Both the position numbers and the translations under genes were made by a program. A stretch of DNA of 64,000 nt from Blakeslea trispora (taxonomy: Eukaryota; Mucoromycota; Mucoromycetes; Mucorales; Choanephoraceae): NCBI GenBank assembly GCA_025331445.1, contig JAIWNE010000072.1:1-64000 (forward strand), read 5' to 3'. Positions 35,778-46,700 of this stretch are shown here, piece after piece. How positions within the stretch are numbered: position 1 is the stretch's first letter; each line of letters begins with the position of its first letter. The notes under the pieces were generated by a model that was given only the letters and a program-made list of their open reading frames with translations, ran no database searches and had not been told where the DNA came from.

Positions 35778-36242
35778 ACGTCAGAATCTATCAAGCCAAG
35801 ACGTAGTAAAGACAGAGAAAGCACAGAAGAGATTTAAACTTCGTATATGAAAACGATTCAACTAACGAACTGCTGCCTATTGAGCATCCTACAGATGTAC
35901 CTGAAGCCACTGCGAGTGAACTTATAGGAGCTCCAGAAACATTTATTGTTGAAAGTGATATTACAGCAGAGAGAGTGAGACAGCGAGAGAGACAAAGAAA
36001 AAGAGCTTATCGTCAACGAGTAAGAAAGGCTTCTGCTCTGCGATCTGGAGCAGAAAACAAGGAAGCCAGTCAAAGCAGACTCAAGCAAGAGAGCAGTATG
36101 AGGTAAGTTCCAATTATTCAAATTGTTGTTTGTGAGTTTATTTTGATTGCGAAATCTTCTTCCACTTTTTAGGCTGAAGTTGATCGAAAGTATGAGTTGA
36201 ACATTCGTAAAGGCCCTGTAATGATTATGGGTTATGGAATGA
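35778..36242 (+). pseudogene. tnp2/CACTA transposase remnant, N-terminal exons
   Basis: After a TTTCGCAG acceptor a coding stretch runs to a GTAAGT donor at about 36102, reading through acidic sequence (IEHPTDVPEATASELIGAPE) to a very basic helix (ERQRKRAYRQRVRKASALRS). The next exon starts after TTTTTAG at about 36173 and is cut at about 36242 by the inserted repeat. One frameshift lies near 35,835. The family is assigned from the downstream pieces, so this part is by position only. Confidence 0.5.
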
Positions 36243-36717
36243 AGAAAAACAAGAAAGTACTTTGATAATCTCTTATTCTTCAAAAGTGGAATGATGTTTC
36301 TAACCAAATAATACAGTGGTTTTATACAATTTCTAAAGTTGTGTCTACTCGAATGTGAATGGATTTTACTAATCCTTATTCTCATAAAATGTAAAAGAAA
36401 TAGTCTTTATATGACGGTTGAGGTCTTCTTTCAGTGTTCTACCATTGTCCTGTATTTTTACCGTTCCTGAATACAGTTGGATTAGGACTTTAAATCTGGG
36501 ATGGCTTGATTTGGAACTTGTTTAATATTCTCTGTCCTTTTTCTTCTGAGTAAGCATTTACTGCTTACTTTGTCTTATGTGTATATTAGCTTTCACTCTT
36601 TACATCATGTTGAGCTTCTAGTAGTTTGAGATGTTTATCGTATTGTAAATAAGCGATTCTTTTATTTGATATCATTTTCAGTATCTACTTTTTTTATCAT
36701 ATGGTGAAATCACCACA
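36243..36717. repeat. Dispersed ~475-bp repeat, copy A (direct)
   Basis: Begins AAAAACAAGAAAGTACTTTG and ends at ATGGTGAAATCACCACA. It is repeated in the same direction at 53967-54437 with a few percent differences. The left end coincides with the break in the tnp2 gene, so this is probably the end of an inserted element, possibly an LTR-like or non-autonomous one. No gene inside. Confidence 0.7.
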
Positions 36718-36866
36718 GGCCCAACTGTGGTGTGTCTGTGTTGTGGTAATTTTTGGTTTCCTGATCAAATTAAAACGATCACAAAGGAAAATTGTTTGGA
36801 TGAAAACGCTGAGCAATCATTCATTGAGAGTGTCTTCCTTCTTGAGTTGAGTGATAGAGATATATA

Positions 36867-38434
36867 TTCAAAAATTATCGCCCCGCCCCACTTTGATTTT
36901 CTCTAGTTACAGTTATAAGAATTTAATGAAAGTAGTACCGTTAGGCTCAGAAGAAGTCATTTCAACATCATGAATTTCTTCCAAAGGCTCCTCTGACTCA
37001 TTTAACTTGAGGAAATCCTGATGGTACACCCTTGTTTGAACAATACAACCTTTCCAGACTTTGAGGAGATGATTTTCAGGAACCCTCTTTAGGCCTTCGT
37101 CAAGTTTTCTCTTCAACGTCTTGGCTGTCTCCTTTAGATCTGGATGGAAAACGATGGGGTTTTTTACCATGACCAAACCTTTCAATAGGCTGTAACTCAC
37201 AGTGATATGGAGGGGTGATTGCTATTTTGTGACCAAAGTCACGAGCAATGTCCCAGCATGCGTACACTGGAGTTACGTTCAATCCTTTGACCGTCTCCAA
37301 AAGAGCTGCTTTGGTCATCTTTGGCTGATTGCCCTCTTGATCAGGCAACAGTTGGGCCTTATTAATCAGCCATTGCTTGATGGTTTCCTTGCTATCATTG
37401 GCCTTTGGCACAGGATTTATTCTACGCTTATGGTAAGATGCACCATCCATATGGATGATACATTTACCATAAGGTTCCAGCGACTTACAAAGCTTTCTGA
37501 ACAAACCTTCAAACTTTGCTGCATCAAAGTGACCATGATAGTCGGGATTGATTTCCTTTCCACCATTGACTGGCCATACAGTCACGCTGTCTTCGATCAT
37601 TTTTGCATTACATCTTCTATTTTGCTTGAAGACGATGAATGCTGCGAAGATAACCATCATTGGTCTTCGTCCTATTTCGTTAACAATGCCACCGACAGTA
37701 GTCCACGTCTTGTTGGTGTGATGATCAAGATGGCAGTATAACTCATCGAGGAATACTTCTGGACACTCAGGTTGATCACTGCCATTTAAGTTTAGCAACC
37801 TTTGATTGCAATAAGTGTATCGATAGCCAACATTTTCAGGAGCATCATGTCTGATATTTCACCTTTCACCCTTTTTGTATCTCATATTCAGCTCATGAAG
37901 GTGTCTCAAAAGTGTTTGATAAGATACATCAAAGAAGTAGGTGTCTTTCAACGCCACTTTTATTGCTTTGACGGTGTTTGGGTAGCCTATTTGATTGTTA
38001 TCCTTGACAATCTTTGTTACGGCAGAACTATATTCCGCTCTAAGACTCTTGCGAGGACGACCTACAGGTCTACTTACGGAACCTTCCGATTTGTCATTTG
38101 CTGTAGCAATCGCTCTTCTTGATGCATGAGGCGTGATGCCAAGAACGTAACTTAGTCTAGTACGTAGGTCCAAGCCTTGAATATGGGGTTCGTCAAAAGT
38201 CCCATCGATGAGTACCTGATACATTCGACTTATTAGGATGTAAGTTTCGTCTGAGAATTTAGTGGAATCTAAGACACGATCGTATAAACACTTTTTAAGA
38301 GGCAAGATGAATAGTAAAGATGAAAGTAGAAGAAAAACGCTATTCAACCATGGTAGTCTCAACTCTGTAGACCCATGTCTCATGAGGTAGTCACGATATA
38401 AAAAAAAGTCGATTTGCGGGGCGATAATTTTTAA
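36867..38434 (-). mobile_element. IS630/Tc1/mariner-like element with long D-E spacing
   Basis: Imperfect inverted ends TTCAAAAATTATCGCCCCGC (left) and, read inward from the right, TTTAAAAATTATCGCCCCGC, both next to TA (36865-36866 and 38435-38436). Length 1,568 bp. Contains one minus-strand transposase gene with two lesions. It is inserted in the composite repeat that itself splits the tnp2 element. Confidence 0.8.
36913..38383 (-). pseudogene. Mariner-like transposase, broken, DD~87E
   Basis: The frame starts inside the terminal repeat, about 38383 (MRHGSTELRLP). It encodes a helical N-terminal domain with a GRP hinge (SRPVGRPRKSLR) and a catalytic core with VFLDELYCHLDHH (first Asp), CIIHMDGASYHKRR (second Asp) and ITPPYHCELQPIE (Glu). 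I count 87 residues between the second Asp and the Glu, far more than the 34-41 of classical Tc1/mariner families but near the DD82E (Sailor-type) group. An in-frame TGA at 37861-37859 (before NIRHDAPENVGYRYT) and a one-base shift after ELQPIE near 37175 break the gene. Everything else is open, so inactivation is recent. Confidence 0.75.
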
Positions 38435-38442
38435 ATATATCT

Positions 38443-38880
38443 CTATATATGGGTTCTTCTTTAGGTTGATTTGTAGCTCAGATGTCCTTTTTTGTAATAG
38501 GGATGCTGCATCGGGTGTATCCAAATAGATTGGCATGGTTGGCATTAATATAGGTACCTTTTGGAATCATAAGAAGCAGTATAGGAAGCAGAAATGGGAT
38601 AATTTCCATGACTAGAGCCTTCAGTAAGCATATTAATCGCTTTGCAGTAGCTGCGCTTAAAGAAATATACAGCCTTAACCGAGAGTGATTTTTTTCGAAA
38701 TTATTTTTTTCTCTTGACAGCCAACTTGAATCAACATGCAAGGTTATGAGCAACACCAAGTAAGAGATCACTCGACATCAGTATGCACAAGAGTTAGAAA
38801 CAATAGAGGAAAAAAGTGAATAGCATAGAAAGTCTAAAAAAAAGAAAAAAAAAGATGAGACGCAATCCTTTACACATGTA
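38443..38880. repeat. Dispersed ~440-bp repeat, copy A
   Basis: Inverted copy at 55510-55946. Shared landmarks are the TACACATGTA end, a GAGACGC..CCTTTACACATG stretch, poly-purine runs and a central segment with GGTACC. The copies differ by scattered substitutions. It contains short frames but no recognisable domain. The TACACATGTA end is exactly where the Tc1 element at 38881 inserted. Confidence 0.7.
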
Positions 38881-40210
38881 CAGTGGGCTCCCAAAAAATT
38901 TTTGAATTATTTAAAACCCGCAAAATTGAAATGATAATATGTAATGATAATGATCTTCAAAGAACTACTTAGGTTTTACCAAACCCTTTAAAACGTATAA
39001 ATAATTGCCAGAAGTTTTCGTAAATTATACTGAAATAGTTTTATGAAACAAAAAGAGATTTTTATTTATTCAAATAGGGCCGACTAATGATGAGTTGGTC
39101 CACCTTTGTTCTTAATGACCTCTTTAAGTCTACTAGGCATGCTTGCAATGAGTTTGTTCCAATCTTGCGGTAGTAGTTCATCCCAAACCCTTTGCAAGCA
39201 TGCCTTATACTCCTCCAAGTCTCTTGGGCGCCTACCTCTATCCCGAAGGGCCTGTACATGCCTTTTCATTATCATCCACAAATTTTCGATTGGATTTAAA
39301 TCAGGTGATTGTGCAGGCCATGGTAAGACTTGCATACCTCTCTGAGCCTTCCATTTTTTTGCAGCTCTGCATATATGAACCGGAACGCCATCTTCCATTA
39401 GGATAAGATCCTGCTCCATTCCATAGAATCTTAGGAGCGGGCCTTCGTATATGCATGATACGAAACCCGGTCCCTTTCGCTCTTCAATGTTGCAAAAGTA
39501 GAGCTCAGACTTATGGTCATACCTGATGGCTCCCCAAACTATCAGGCTAGTCCTACCACTCTTAAAAGTAGGCGCCAAGCAACCCTCCAGATACTTCCCA
39601 TTTGCTAAGCGCCAAACCATGACAGCGGCGGAATTCTTGCCGTTTTCGAATGAGCTTTCATCCGTGAATACCACCTTCTTCCAGTCCTCGACCGTGAGAT
39701 GTTGGTACTTCTCTGCAAACTTGAGTTGATTAGATCGATGCAGAGAAGTAAGAAAGGGCTTTCTCACGGCCACACGGTTGCGAAACCCCATATCGTGCAA
39801 AGCACGACGTACCGTTGAGGGGTGAACTCTAACAGGGAGAGATGCTGTCAATTCAGCTAGTGTGGCTCTCCTGTTAAAGATCACCTCTCTTCTGAGTATT
39901 CTCAGTGTTCTTGGTGATAGCTTTTTTGGTCTACCAGATCCTTTTGCTCGAGCCGTGGTGCCCCTTAACTCTGCCCTCTTCAGAGCCGCATAGATGGTGG
40001 CCTCTCTCACCCCTAATGTGAGTGCAATTTGAGACACTTTGATTCCTTGTTTTCTCATTTCAAGCATGATACGCTTTTCTTCGTCGTTTAGGAACTTTCT
40101 GATGGACATTTTATAATAAAAAGAGATGAATAAAGGTTCTAGAGTATTTTGCATTTCTTACGTGTTTACATCGGGCTTCAAAAAATTCAAATTTTTTCGG
40201 GAGCCCACTG
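38881..40210 (-). mobile_element. Second Tc1/mariner element, intact, DD34E
   Basis: Ends CAGTGGGCTCCCAAAAAATT and its inverse (40186-40210), TA at 38879-38880 and 40211-40212, 1,330 bp. It belongs to a different family from the 13.5/25.0 kb element, as both termini and transposase differ. Confidence 0.92.
39084..40109 (-). CDS. Tc1 transposase, 341 aa, DD34E, intact
   Basis: A DDE transposase for cut-and-paste movement at TA sites. I begin at the ATG at 40109 (MSIRKFLNDEEKR); 15 upstream in-frame codons lead toward the inverted repeat and are less likely translated. The paired helix-turn-helix region (QIALTLGVREATIYAALKRA) is followed by a GRPKK hinge and a second recognition helix (VHPSTVRRALHDMGF). 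The catalytic residues are in VVFTDESSF, LMEDGVPVH and SPDLNPIENLW; I count 34 residues between the second Asp and the Glu. It ends NKGGPTHH. No stop or shift is seen. Spacing to both termini (about 100-200 bp) is normal for a functional element. Confidence 0.95.
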   Translation of the reverse strand: MSIRKFLNDEEKRIMLEMRKQGIKVSQIALTLGVREATIYAALKRAELRGTTARAKGSGRPKKLSPRTLRILRREVIFNRRATLAELTASLPVRVHPSTVRRALHDMGFRNRVAVRKPFLTSLHRSNQLKFAEKYQHLTVEDWKKVVFTDESSFENGKNSAAVMVWRLANGKYLEGCLAPTFKSGRTSLIVWGAIRYDHKSELYFCNIEERKGPGFVSCIYEGPLLRFYGMEQDLILMEDGVPVHICRAAKKWKAQRGMQVLPWPAQSPDLNPIENLWMIMKRHVQALRDRGRRPRDLEEYKACLQRVWDELLPQDWNKLIASMPSRLKEVIKNKGGPTHH

Positions 40211-40211
40211 T

Positions 40212-42085
40212 ACGATAGAATTTGGTGAACGTGAGGCTCGGCGATATGCTGAACAAAACGCAGTGGCAGATGTTGATATGCCAGATGTTCAAACCGGTTC
40301 TCCTGTCTCGTCTGACATAGAGGATGAAATGGAATCAAGTAAGTGGCATCTACTCTATTCAACATAATTTACAAATCACTTACCTCCAGCAAACATAGAT
40401 GACAATGACCCCATCATTCTTGAATGGTTGGAAGACTCAACTCTTGACGAATTTGATGTTATTGGAATGCAAATGATGCAACTCTTGGATAAATACAATA
40501 TGTCACGTCAAGGTCAAAGAGAGCTTGTCAACTTTTTGAACAAGCATGTGTTGAGATATGCCACTCATCGAGGTAGATTCGATTTGTCACAATTTCATTT
40601 TGAAAACTTATCCCTTTGTTCTAATGGCTTAAATTCGTTAAACGCAAGAGCTTTTAAATCTCCTGACACTTACAGACGTATAATAAAAAGGGATTTCAAG
40701 CTGACAATCCAACATGATGTTTGTGAGAAGGGCTGCTATATGTATCCTGTTGGCCGTCCAGATATCATGAACTGCCCTAATCCCAACTGCAATGCCCCAA
40801 AATATGCCAATGCTGAACAAGTTGCAACTCTGACAAATGCAATTGACATGGATCATAATAGCTCGTTGCCTGCACTGATTCCTAAAACAACCTTGTCTTA
40901 CACCTCCGTGGCCAAACAGTTGACAGAATTTTTTGCCGATGAATCACGCGAGGAGATGCTCTCCTATCGAAAGCAATTTTTTTCCGATAGTTCAGTCAAC
41001 CATCATTAACGTGATGTTTTCTCTGGTGAGGCTTATCAAAGCCTTCTTCAGAATAATGTGGTTGATGATAACACTGTTTATCTTGTATTGGTTGTCTATG
41101 ATTTCCAGCTAAAGCATTCGCGCAAGAAGAATTAGACTATGATTAATTGCTTGATAACGAACATTCATCCTAATTACAGGCAAGTAAAAAAACATAATAT
41201 CTATTTGCATGTTAACATAGATTTTCAATAATTAGAACGAAAGAAGAAAACATGATACAAATTGCAATTTGTCCAGGAAAGCCTTTCGATTTGGTGTCTT
41301 TCTTGCAGCCAGTCATTGCCAAGGTAAACCAGCTCTTTAACCATGGATTTAAGGTCGTAAAAGACGGTCAAGAATAGTTCAATGGAAATGCTGCAATTTT
41401 GGGATTCACTGGCGATATACCTGGTATAGATGAGCTTATGGACTTTTCAGGCCATACTAGTACATACGGATGTAGAAAATGTGGAGCAAAGGCTGATGAG
41501 TCTACTCTTTGTGTGCCTCTTAGTAAATACTTTTCGGCCGTAGCCCCTAATCGTACGATTGAGAGTTTAATTGAAGGTGATCCGGTACGTATTTTGTTTG
41601 CTACTTGAATATTTGCAAGCTAATGTTTTATATATAGGAGCGTGGAATGCGTGGTGTTTCCGAACTGATTACTAGTCTGCCAACTTTTTTGAGATCCTTT
41701 TCTTTCTTTGGTGATGATTGCATATGCTTGGTCATGGTATGGGTCATATGGTTTATAACTTGCTTGATCCATCCTCAAATCAAAGATTCCATGGTGTTAG
41801 ACCGCTTGAATACTCTTTCGCCGTTGATAGTCGATACACACAAAAGCAATTTATCGAGTGTATTAGTGTCTGGACTTTCGAGAGTAAGGAAACCAATCCT
41901 TCAGTCTATGATTTTTCTTTCGCCGGTCGCACCCATTTTAATAGAGCTGTAGAATGGCAGCATTTTCTCTTGCACTCCGTACCGATTATAGTTGTTCCTC
42001 ATTTAAAATACTCTCGAACCAGAAATGCTTTGATGCATTTGGTAAATGCACAACGGGAAATTTTGGCTGGGATTTTAATTTTTTG
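40212..42085 (+). pseudogene. tnp2/CACTA transposase remnant, core exons
   Basis: Resumes the split gene right after the Tc1 element. Exon to 40338 (EFGEREARRYAEQNAVADVD) joins in phase to an exon from 40399 with NFLNKHVLRYATHRG, a Cys-rich segment (CEKGCYMY..MNCPNPNC) and TSVAKQLTEFF; after a TAA at 41008 it continues with DVFSGEAYQSLL. Further exons carry ICPGKPFDLVSFLQPVIAK, LGFTGDIPGIDELMDFSGH, YGCRKCGAKA, and then GMRGVSELITSLPTF and HMLGHGMGHMVYNLLDPSS, all typical of the tnp2 transposase core. Several stops (for example at 41375 and in the 41.1 kb part) and a shift near 41,720 make it dead. The gene breaks off at about 42,085. Confidence 0.75.
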
Positions 42086-42639
42086 AAATGAGAAAAATTT
42101 AAGAAAACTTAAGAAAAAAATTCTTAAAGTTACCCATACTTTTTTCGTTCGTATAGAAAACTTAAGAATTTTTTTTCTAAAAATTAAGAAAATTTAAAAA
42201 AATTTAAAAATTTTTTTTTAAATTTTCTTAATTTTAAAAAAATAAAGAAAAACTAAGAAATCTTCATTTGCCTTCCTTCTCTTTCCTTTGCTCTACAACA
42301 CTCTACAGCACTCTACAACACTCCTCATCACTCTCCATCATACAATAAAATAGGTCAAACTGAGGCTTGTTTTATCTGTTTTTCTTTTTTTAGGCCAATC
42401 AAAATGCATTATATCTATTTGATTACATTTGTTTAGGGTTGTTTATTGCATTGCAATACATTATAGAATAGGCAGCATCGTTTATTAATATAGAATGTAT
42501 ATTCAAGCTTAAAGCAAAAGACTACAATAGGCAGTACTTAACTTTGTTATCATCATCTTGTCTTGAAATAACCTATAATAACTTCATCGTGCAATACTAA
42601 AGCTTGGAAAATAGAACCTCACCTATTGACAATATAACC
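42086..42639. other. AT-rich palindromic stretch and CTCTACAACA repeats
   Basis: 42,090-42,245 is almost pure A/T with nested inverted repeats (for example AAAATTAAGAAAATTTAAAA with its inverse 25 bp on). 42,290-42,340 holds four to five decayed copies of CTCTACAACA. This is the left edge of the material inserted in the tnp2 gene. No gene. Confidence 0.6.
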
Positions 42640-43345
42640 ACCGTACCTTATCTTCTGAATGTTCTTATTCTTTTGCCAGCATTAGGCCTCTGATAATAAT
42701 ACATTAGTTATCAATCTAGTATGTGTGTGTATATTGTTGCTGTATAATCCATTTCCTACCTTTTTGTTGATGGGCATCCTCTCTTTCTTTAGATAGGAAT
42801 TGTAAATAGTTCTATCTCCTACATATAGAGGAAGTCAAGTTAGTACAATCAATAATTCAAAAAATAAGAAATAAGATATACCTTCAGCATGGTATTGCAT
42901 ATGGCTCTTTGCTTGGATCCAATGAGAGAAATGACAAATCTGAAGACACATCCCTATGAGTAGAGCATTAATAATCTGAATAAGCAAAAGTAAAACGCCT
43001 ATAACTTACATTCCATAACAAGCCATATCAATATGTTCTTCATGTTCTTTGTCAAATTTACACAAGGGCAAGACAAGGTACTGCTCTCCCAAAGGGCTCA
43101 AGTTGTTCAAGAGTAGACTGTTGAATGCGACATCAGACGTCGTATTGTTTTCAGTAGGCAAAGCAAAAGTGGACACGTTGTTTACTAGATTTTAAAATAT
43201 CATTTTGTAATAAAGTCATCTCTTCCCTTAAGGAACTGCTATCTTGTTCTAACTTGTTGACTGTGTTAGCAAGTTCATCCAGATTTCAAGAAATACCTTG
43301 AGACTCAATCATAATGACTCTTTGGAGCATGAGTTGATGTTTAAA
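42640..43345 (-). pseudogene. Broken coiled-coil gene beside the transposase-exonuclease element
   Basis: Reading minus from about 43331 (MLQRVIMIESQGIS), an in-frame TGA is followed by a heptad helix (NLDELANTVNKLEQDSSSL), then after a gap VSTFALPTENN, NLSPLGEQYLVLPLCKFDK and a Cys-containing exon GCVFRFVISLIGSKQRAI; a last piece reads RTIYNSYLKKERMPINKK before another GTAGG donor. Introns of about 50-60 nt are visible. Layout recalls the coiled-coil gene next to the MULE, but sequence similarity outside the coil is not evident. Function unknown. Confidence 0.4.
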
Positions 43346-43605
43346 GTACTATTGATAAAAGGGTTGTTCGTGTAAAAGCGTGTGAATTGCGTAAGGACTT
43401 GGCGAAAAATAATTAAAACGAGAAAAAAAAGGACAACTAGATATTTAATATGATTGGCTGGAATTTAGAATTACAGCTATAGACACGACAATTAAAGTCA
43501 CAAAAAAATTTGGAAAATATTTTTGAAGAAAACTTGGCTCGTATGCCATGTCTGGGGAGATACAAAACTCAATTTCCAAATTTAGTAATTTTGAAAAAAA
43601 TAAAA

Positions 43606-43758
43606 AGAAGGAAAAAAGAAAGAGAAAGAGAAAAAGAAGGGAAAGAAAAAAAGAAGGGAAAGAGAAAAAGAAGGGAAAGAGAAAAAGAAGGGAAAGAAAA
43701 AAAGAAGGGAAAGAGAAAAAGAAGGGAAAGAGAGAAGGAAAGAGAGAAAGAAATTTAT
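43606..43758. repeat. Purine minisatellite (GGGAAAGAGAAAAAGAA-type)
   Basis: About eight imperfect units of 17-19 bp lie just outside the stop codon of the transposase-exonuclease gene and inside its left terminus. They generate long lysine/arginine/glutamate frames that are not genes. Confidence 0.8.
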
Positions 43759-43768
43759 TCTTAAGGTA

Positions 43769-46700
43769 TTATGTAGTATTGCACTTGCTTGGATCAAACA
43801 ATCCGTCGCAGTCTTTCTCTTTTTTACATTTCAAACATTTTGGAGAAATGCACCGCTTTCTGTTGATTTTACCGGGACAAGTATACGATCCACAGCCTTT
43901 GCATGTTCTTCGCTTGGTTACATCTATTGTAATGTTAGATGGTCCTGCTACTGTTGCTACTGCTGCCAAGTTGGATGTTCTCACATCAGCAGTTCTGTGG
44001 AAATTGGGCTGCAGCATTCGTGGGACTAAGCTTGATAGTAAAGGCTATTGTTGATGAATTTGAATGCGTGGTATGCTAAAAGTAAAAGGTATATTTTGTG
44101 TTTCGAATGGAAACACAATAGCAGAAGGAACAGAAGTTGGGGCAGGCATAATCAACGGTGATTCAGGTACTATGACATTACCTACTGTCACAGGAAGGCT
44201 AGGTATACGAGCTTGTTCAGTCTGCATAGGCGCATTTACGGATCTTTGTTCAGTTATAAATGTCTTAATGATACCATAATGAATGCTGTTGGTTTTCTTA
44301 GCCGCTTCCTGCTTTTTCCAGTGACCAAAGTGCTTCTCCAAATGCTCTGGCGTCTTGTGGAGAATGTTCTCGCCATTTGCATGGGCATTCCAAATGGAAG
44401 CAAATTTCTGAAAATCAGGGCTATGAACATTTAAAAACTGCTCGTTATACAGCCGAGAAAACAAAAACAACTCTTCTAGTGTATGCACCGCAATAACAGC
44501 AAATCTGGACCTTTGAGCATGAGCAACGTAAGTATATCTGGCATTTATCGGACGAATTGTTGAACCAACAGACAGATGCACAGTATCTTTTATCTCTGGA
44601 ATGGTCAAGTCTGAAAATCCAGAAGCAACCGCATTATCATTGCTACTTTCAATGCCAAGCTTTCTCATTTCATCTTCAGGAAATGGACAAATTCCAAAAA
44701 CTTCTTTTGAACCTTGGTAATGCAAAGCATTAATATCGACGGATATATGCTACTTTAGATCACTGATGCCAAGCTTGCTTAGTAACAATTGGATATGTTG
44801 TACTAGCCATGGATCAGAGTGATCTTTATGAAGACGACTGCATCGATTGGCAGTTCCAACGTCAATATTGTGGCGCAGTCGATATTCTGTCAACATGGCA
44901 TCTGCCAATTCAGGTCCTGCTCCAAACGAGCCAAACTTTCGAATCAAGTTTTGATGGACACCACCCTCAAGGGAGTTAGTGCCTCTTACACATCTATACA
45001 AAGTAAGGCCAAGTTTGTCTTTTTTGCCAGTCTTAAAATAGAGCTGAACTCCTGGGGGATCAGAGGCGTGCCCTAACTCTACAGTTCTAAGAACACTTAA
45101 AGCCTGTTTCCAAGAAAGCTTGTCAAACAAAGGTCTTGCAGACTTCGAGCACTTCAGTGGTCCAAAAGACAAAAACAAAGACTTCAACAGCGGCAACAAC
45201 TGCTCAGGAGCAGGAACTTTTCTTCTAACACGCTTCATAATCCAGGATCTGTCATACTTCATCTTTACTTCCCATGAAGATCCATTGTTTTCGAGTGCTT
45301 CTGCTACAATCCTCTTATCTTCTTCATCCAAGACAAAAAGACTGTCACTGAATCTACGAGTAAATTCTTTGTACAGAGTGTGCTTTTTGTAAGGCTTGAT
45401 CATGTCCATAAGATGGAATATGTCCTTCACTACTCTTGTACGAACCATGCAGGTATCAGCTTCACCATTATTGCTTGAGCTTAAATTAGCATTTAAAAAT
45501 GCTTTGTAGCCAGTAGAAAAGCTTTCCTTGTCTACCATCGCCGTGTCTTCTCCAAACATAACTACGAAAGCTTCCTCAACCTCACTATCGGTAGCACTCC
45601 GATCGCTTGCGGATTGAACATCAACGCTTTGCTGAAAGGAGGTTGTAAGATTTTGCTCGTTGTTGCTAGATTCATATATGCATTCTACATCTTGCTCGGC
45701 TACTGTTACAAGGTCCTTCATTGGTATACTCAATTCAAAGGGAACTGCACCAAAAGAGTTGAGAGGCCTTGGGTTCCCAGTGATTGTACCTGAGTTCGAA
45801 GCAAAAAGAAATCCTGGGAGCTTAACACGTAGTATGTTTACCTTGACTACACCTTGATTAGTGATGCCACTGCAAACTTTACCAAGCGCAACTACACTCT
45901 TTGCTTGCCTAGGCTTATAAGCTACACAAACACCTGGAAGACAGTTTCTAGAACTAATTCTAGTACCAATCTCCGGTTTGTCTCTTACAGCATTGTATAT
46001 AGCCATGCTTGCCCAAGCATCAATGGCAGCATACTCAATTTGTTGGGCGGACAAAGGTGAAATGCCCCAGTTTGAAAGTCGCTCATCTTTCTTGATCTTC
46101 ATTCCAAGAACTTTGAACGCAATTTCGGTCAAAGACATTTGACTATTTGTAATGCATTTTCTTGCAGAACAAAAGGAGCCAAGTTCAAGAGCACCACGAC
46201 ACATAAGGTGATAACCTCGATTGATTCTTCCGAGATCGCCGCCCACTTGCCTTCCCACCTTCCTGATAGTTGCATCACTCAGAAATGCTTGGAAATAAGG
46301 AGGCAATTCCTGCCATGATTGGTCCAAGTGAATTACCAATACCTTGTTCTTGTAGGCTACTTGGTCAACATCCACCTTATCTCCAGTAGAGAAGGGTACC
46401 CATTCAGCATCAAACCCAACAGCCTTATCTTCATCATTCTTTAAAGCCTCAAGAAGCTGCCTGAAATGATTATTGATAGCTTCATAATCACGAGTGACAT
46501 AAATAGCTTCAACAATTTCAGGCAACTTCAAAAAATCAGAGCCTTCGTCAACAGGAGATGCAGCAATGTCTGGTATGGCTTGTACTTGATGCTTTAGAGA
46601 TTCAAAAACGCCCTCCAAGAAATTTTTATTACCTTTTACATTATCCGTAAAGAAAGCAATTGGCAATTCATGGCCATACAAAGAATAGCCTTCACGCATT

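Noticed and set aside
36243..36717. Solo LTR of a retrotransposon
   Set aside because: No convincing TG..CA ends, no primer binding site or polyprotein nearby, and no matching flanking duplication; kept only as dispersed repeat.
43510..44054. Long K/E/R-rich frames over the purine minisatellite
   Set aside because: Produced by the 17-19 bp tandem repeat; the minus strand carries the real gene end at 43769.
44819..46060. Plus-strand frames opposite the exonuclease-transposase
   Set aside because: Shadows of the long minus-strand gene with antisense codon pattern.
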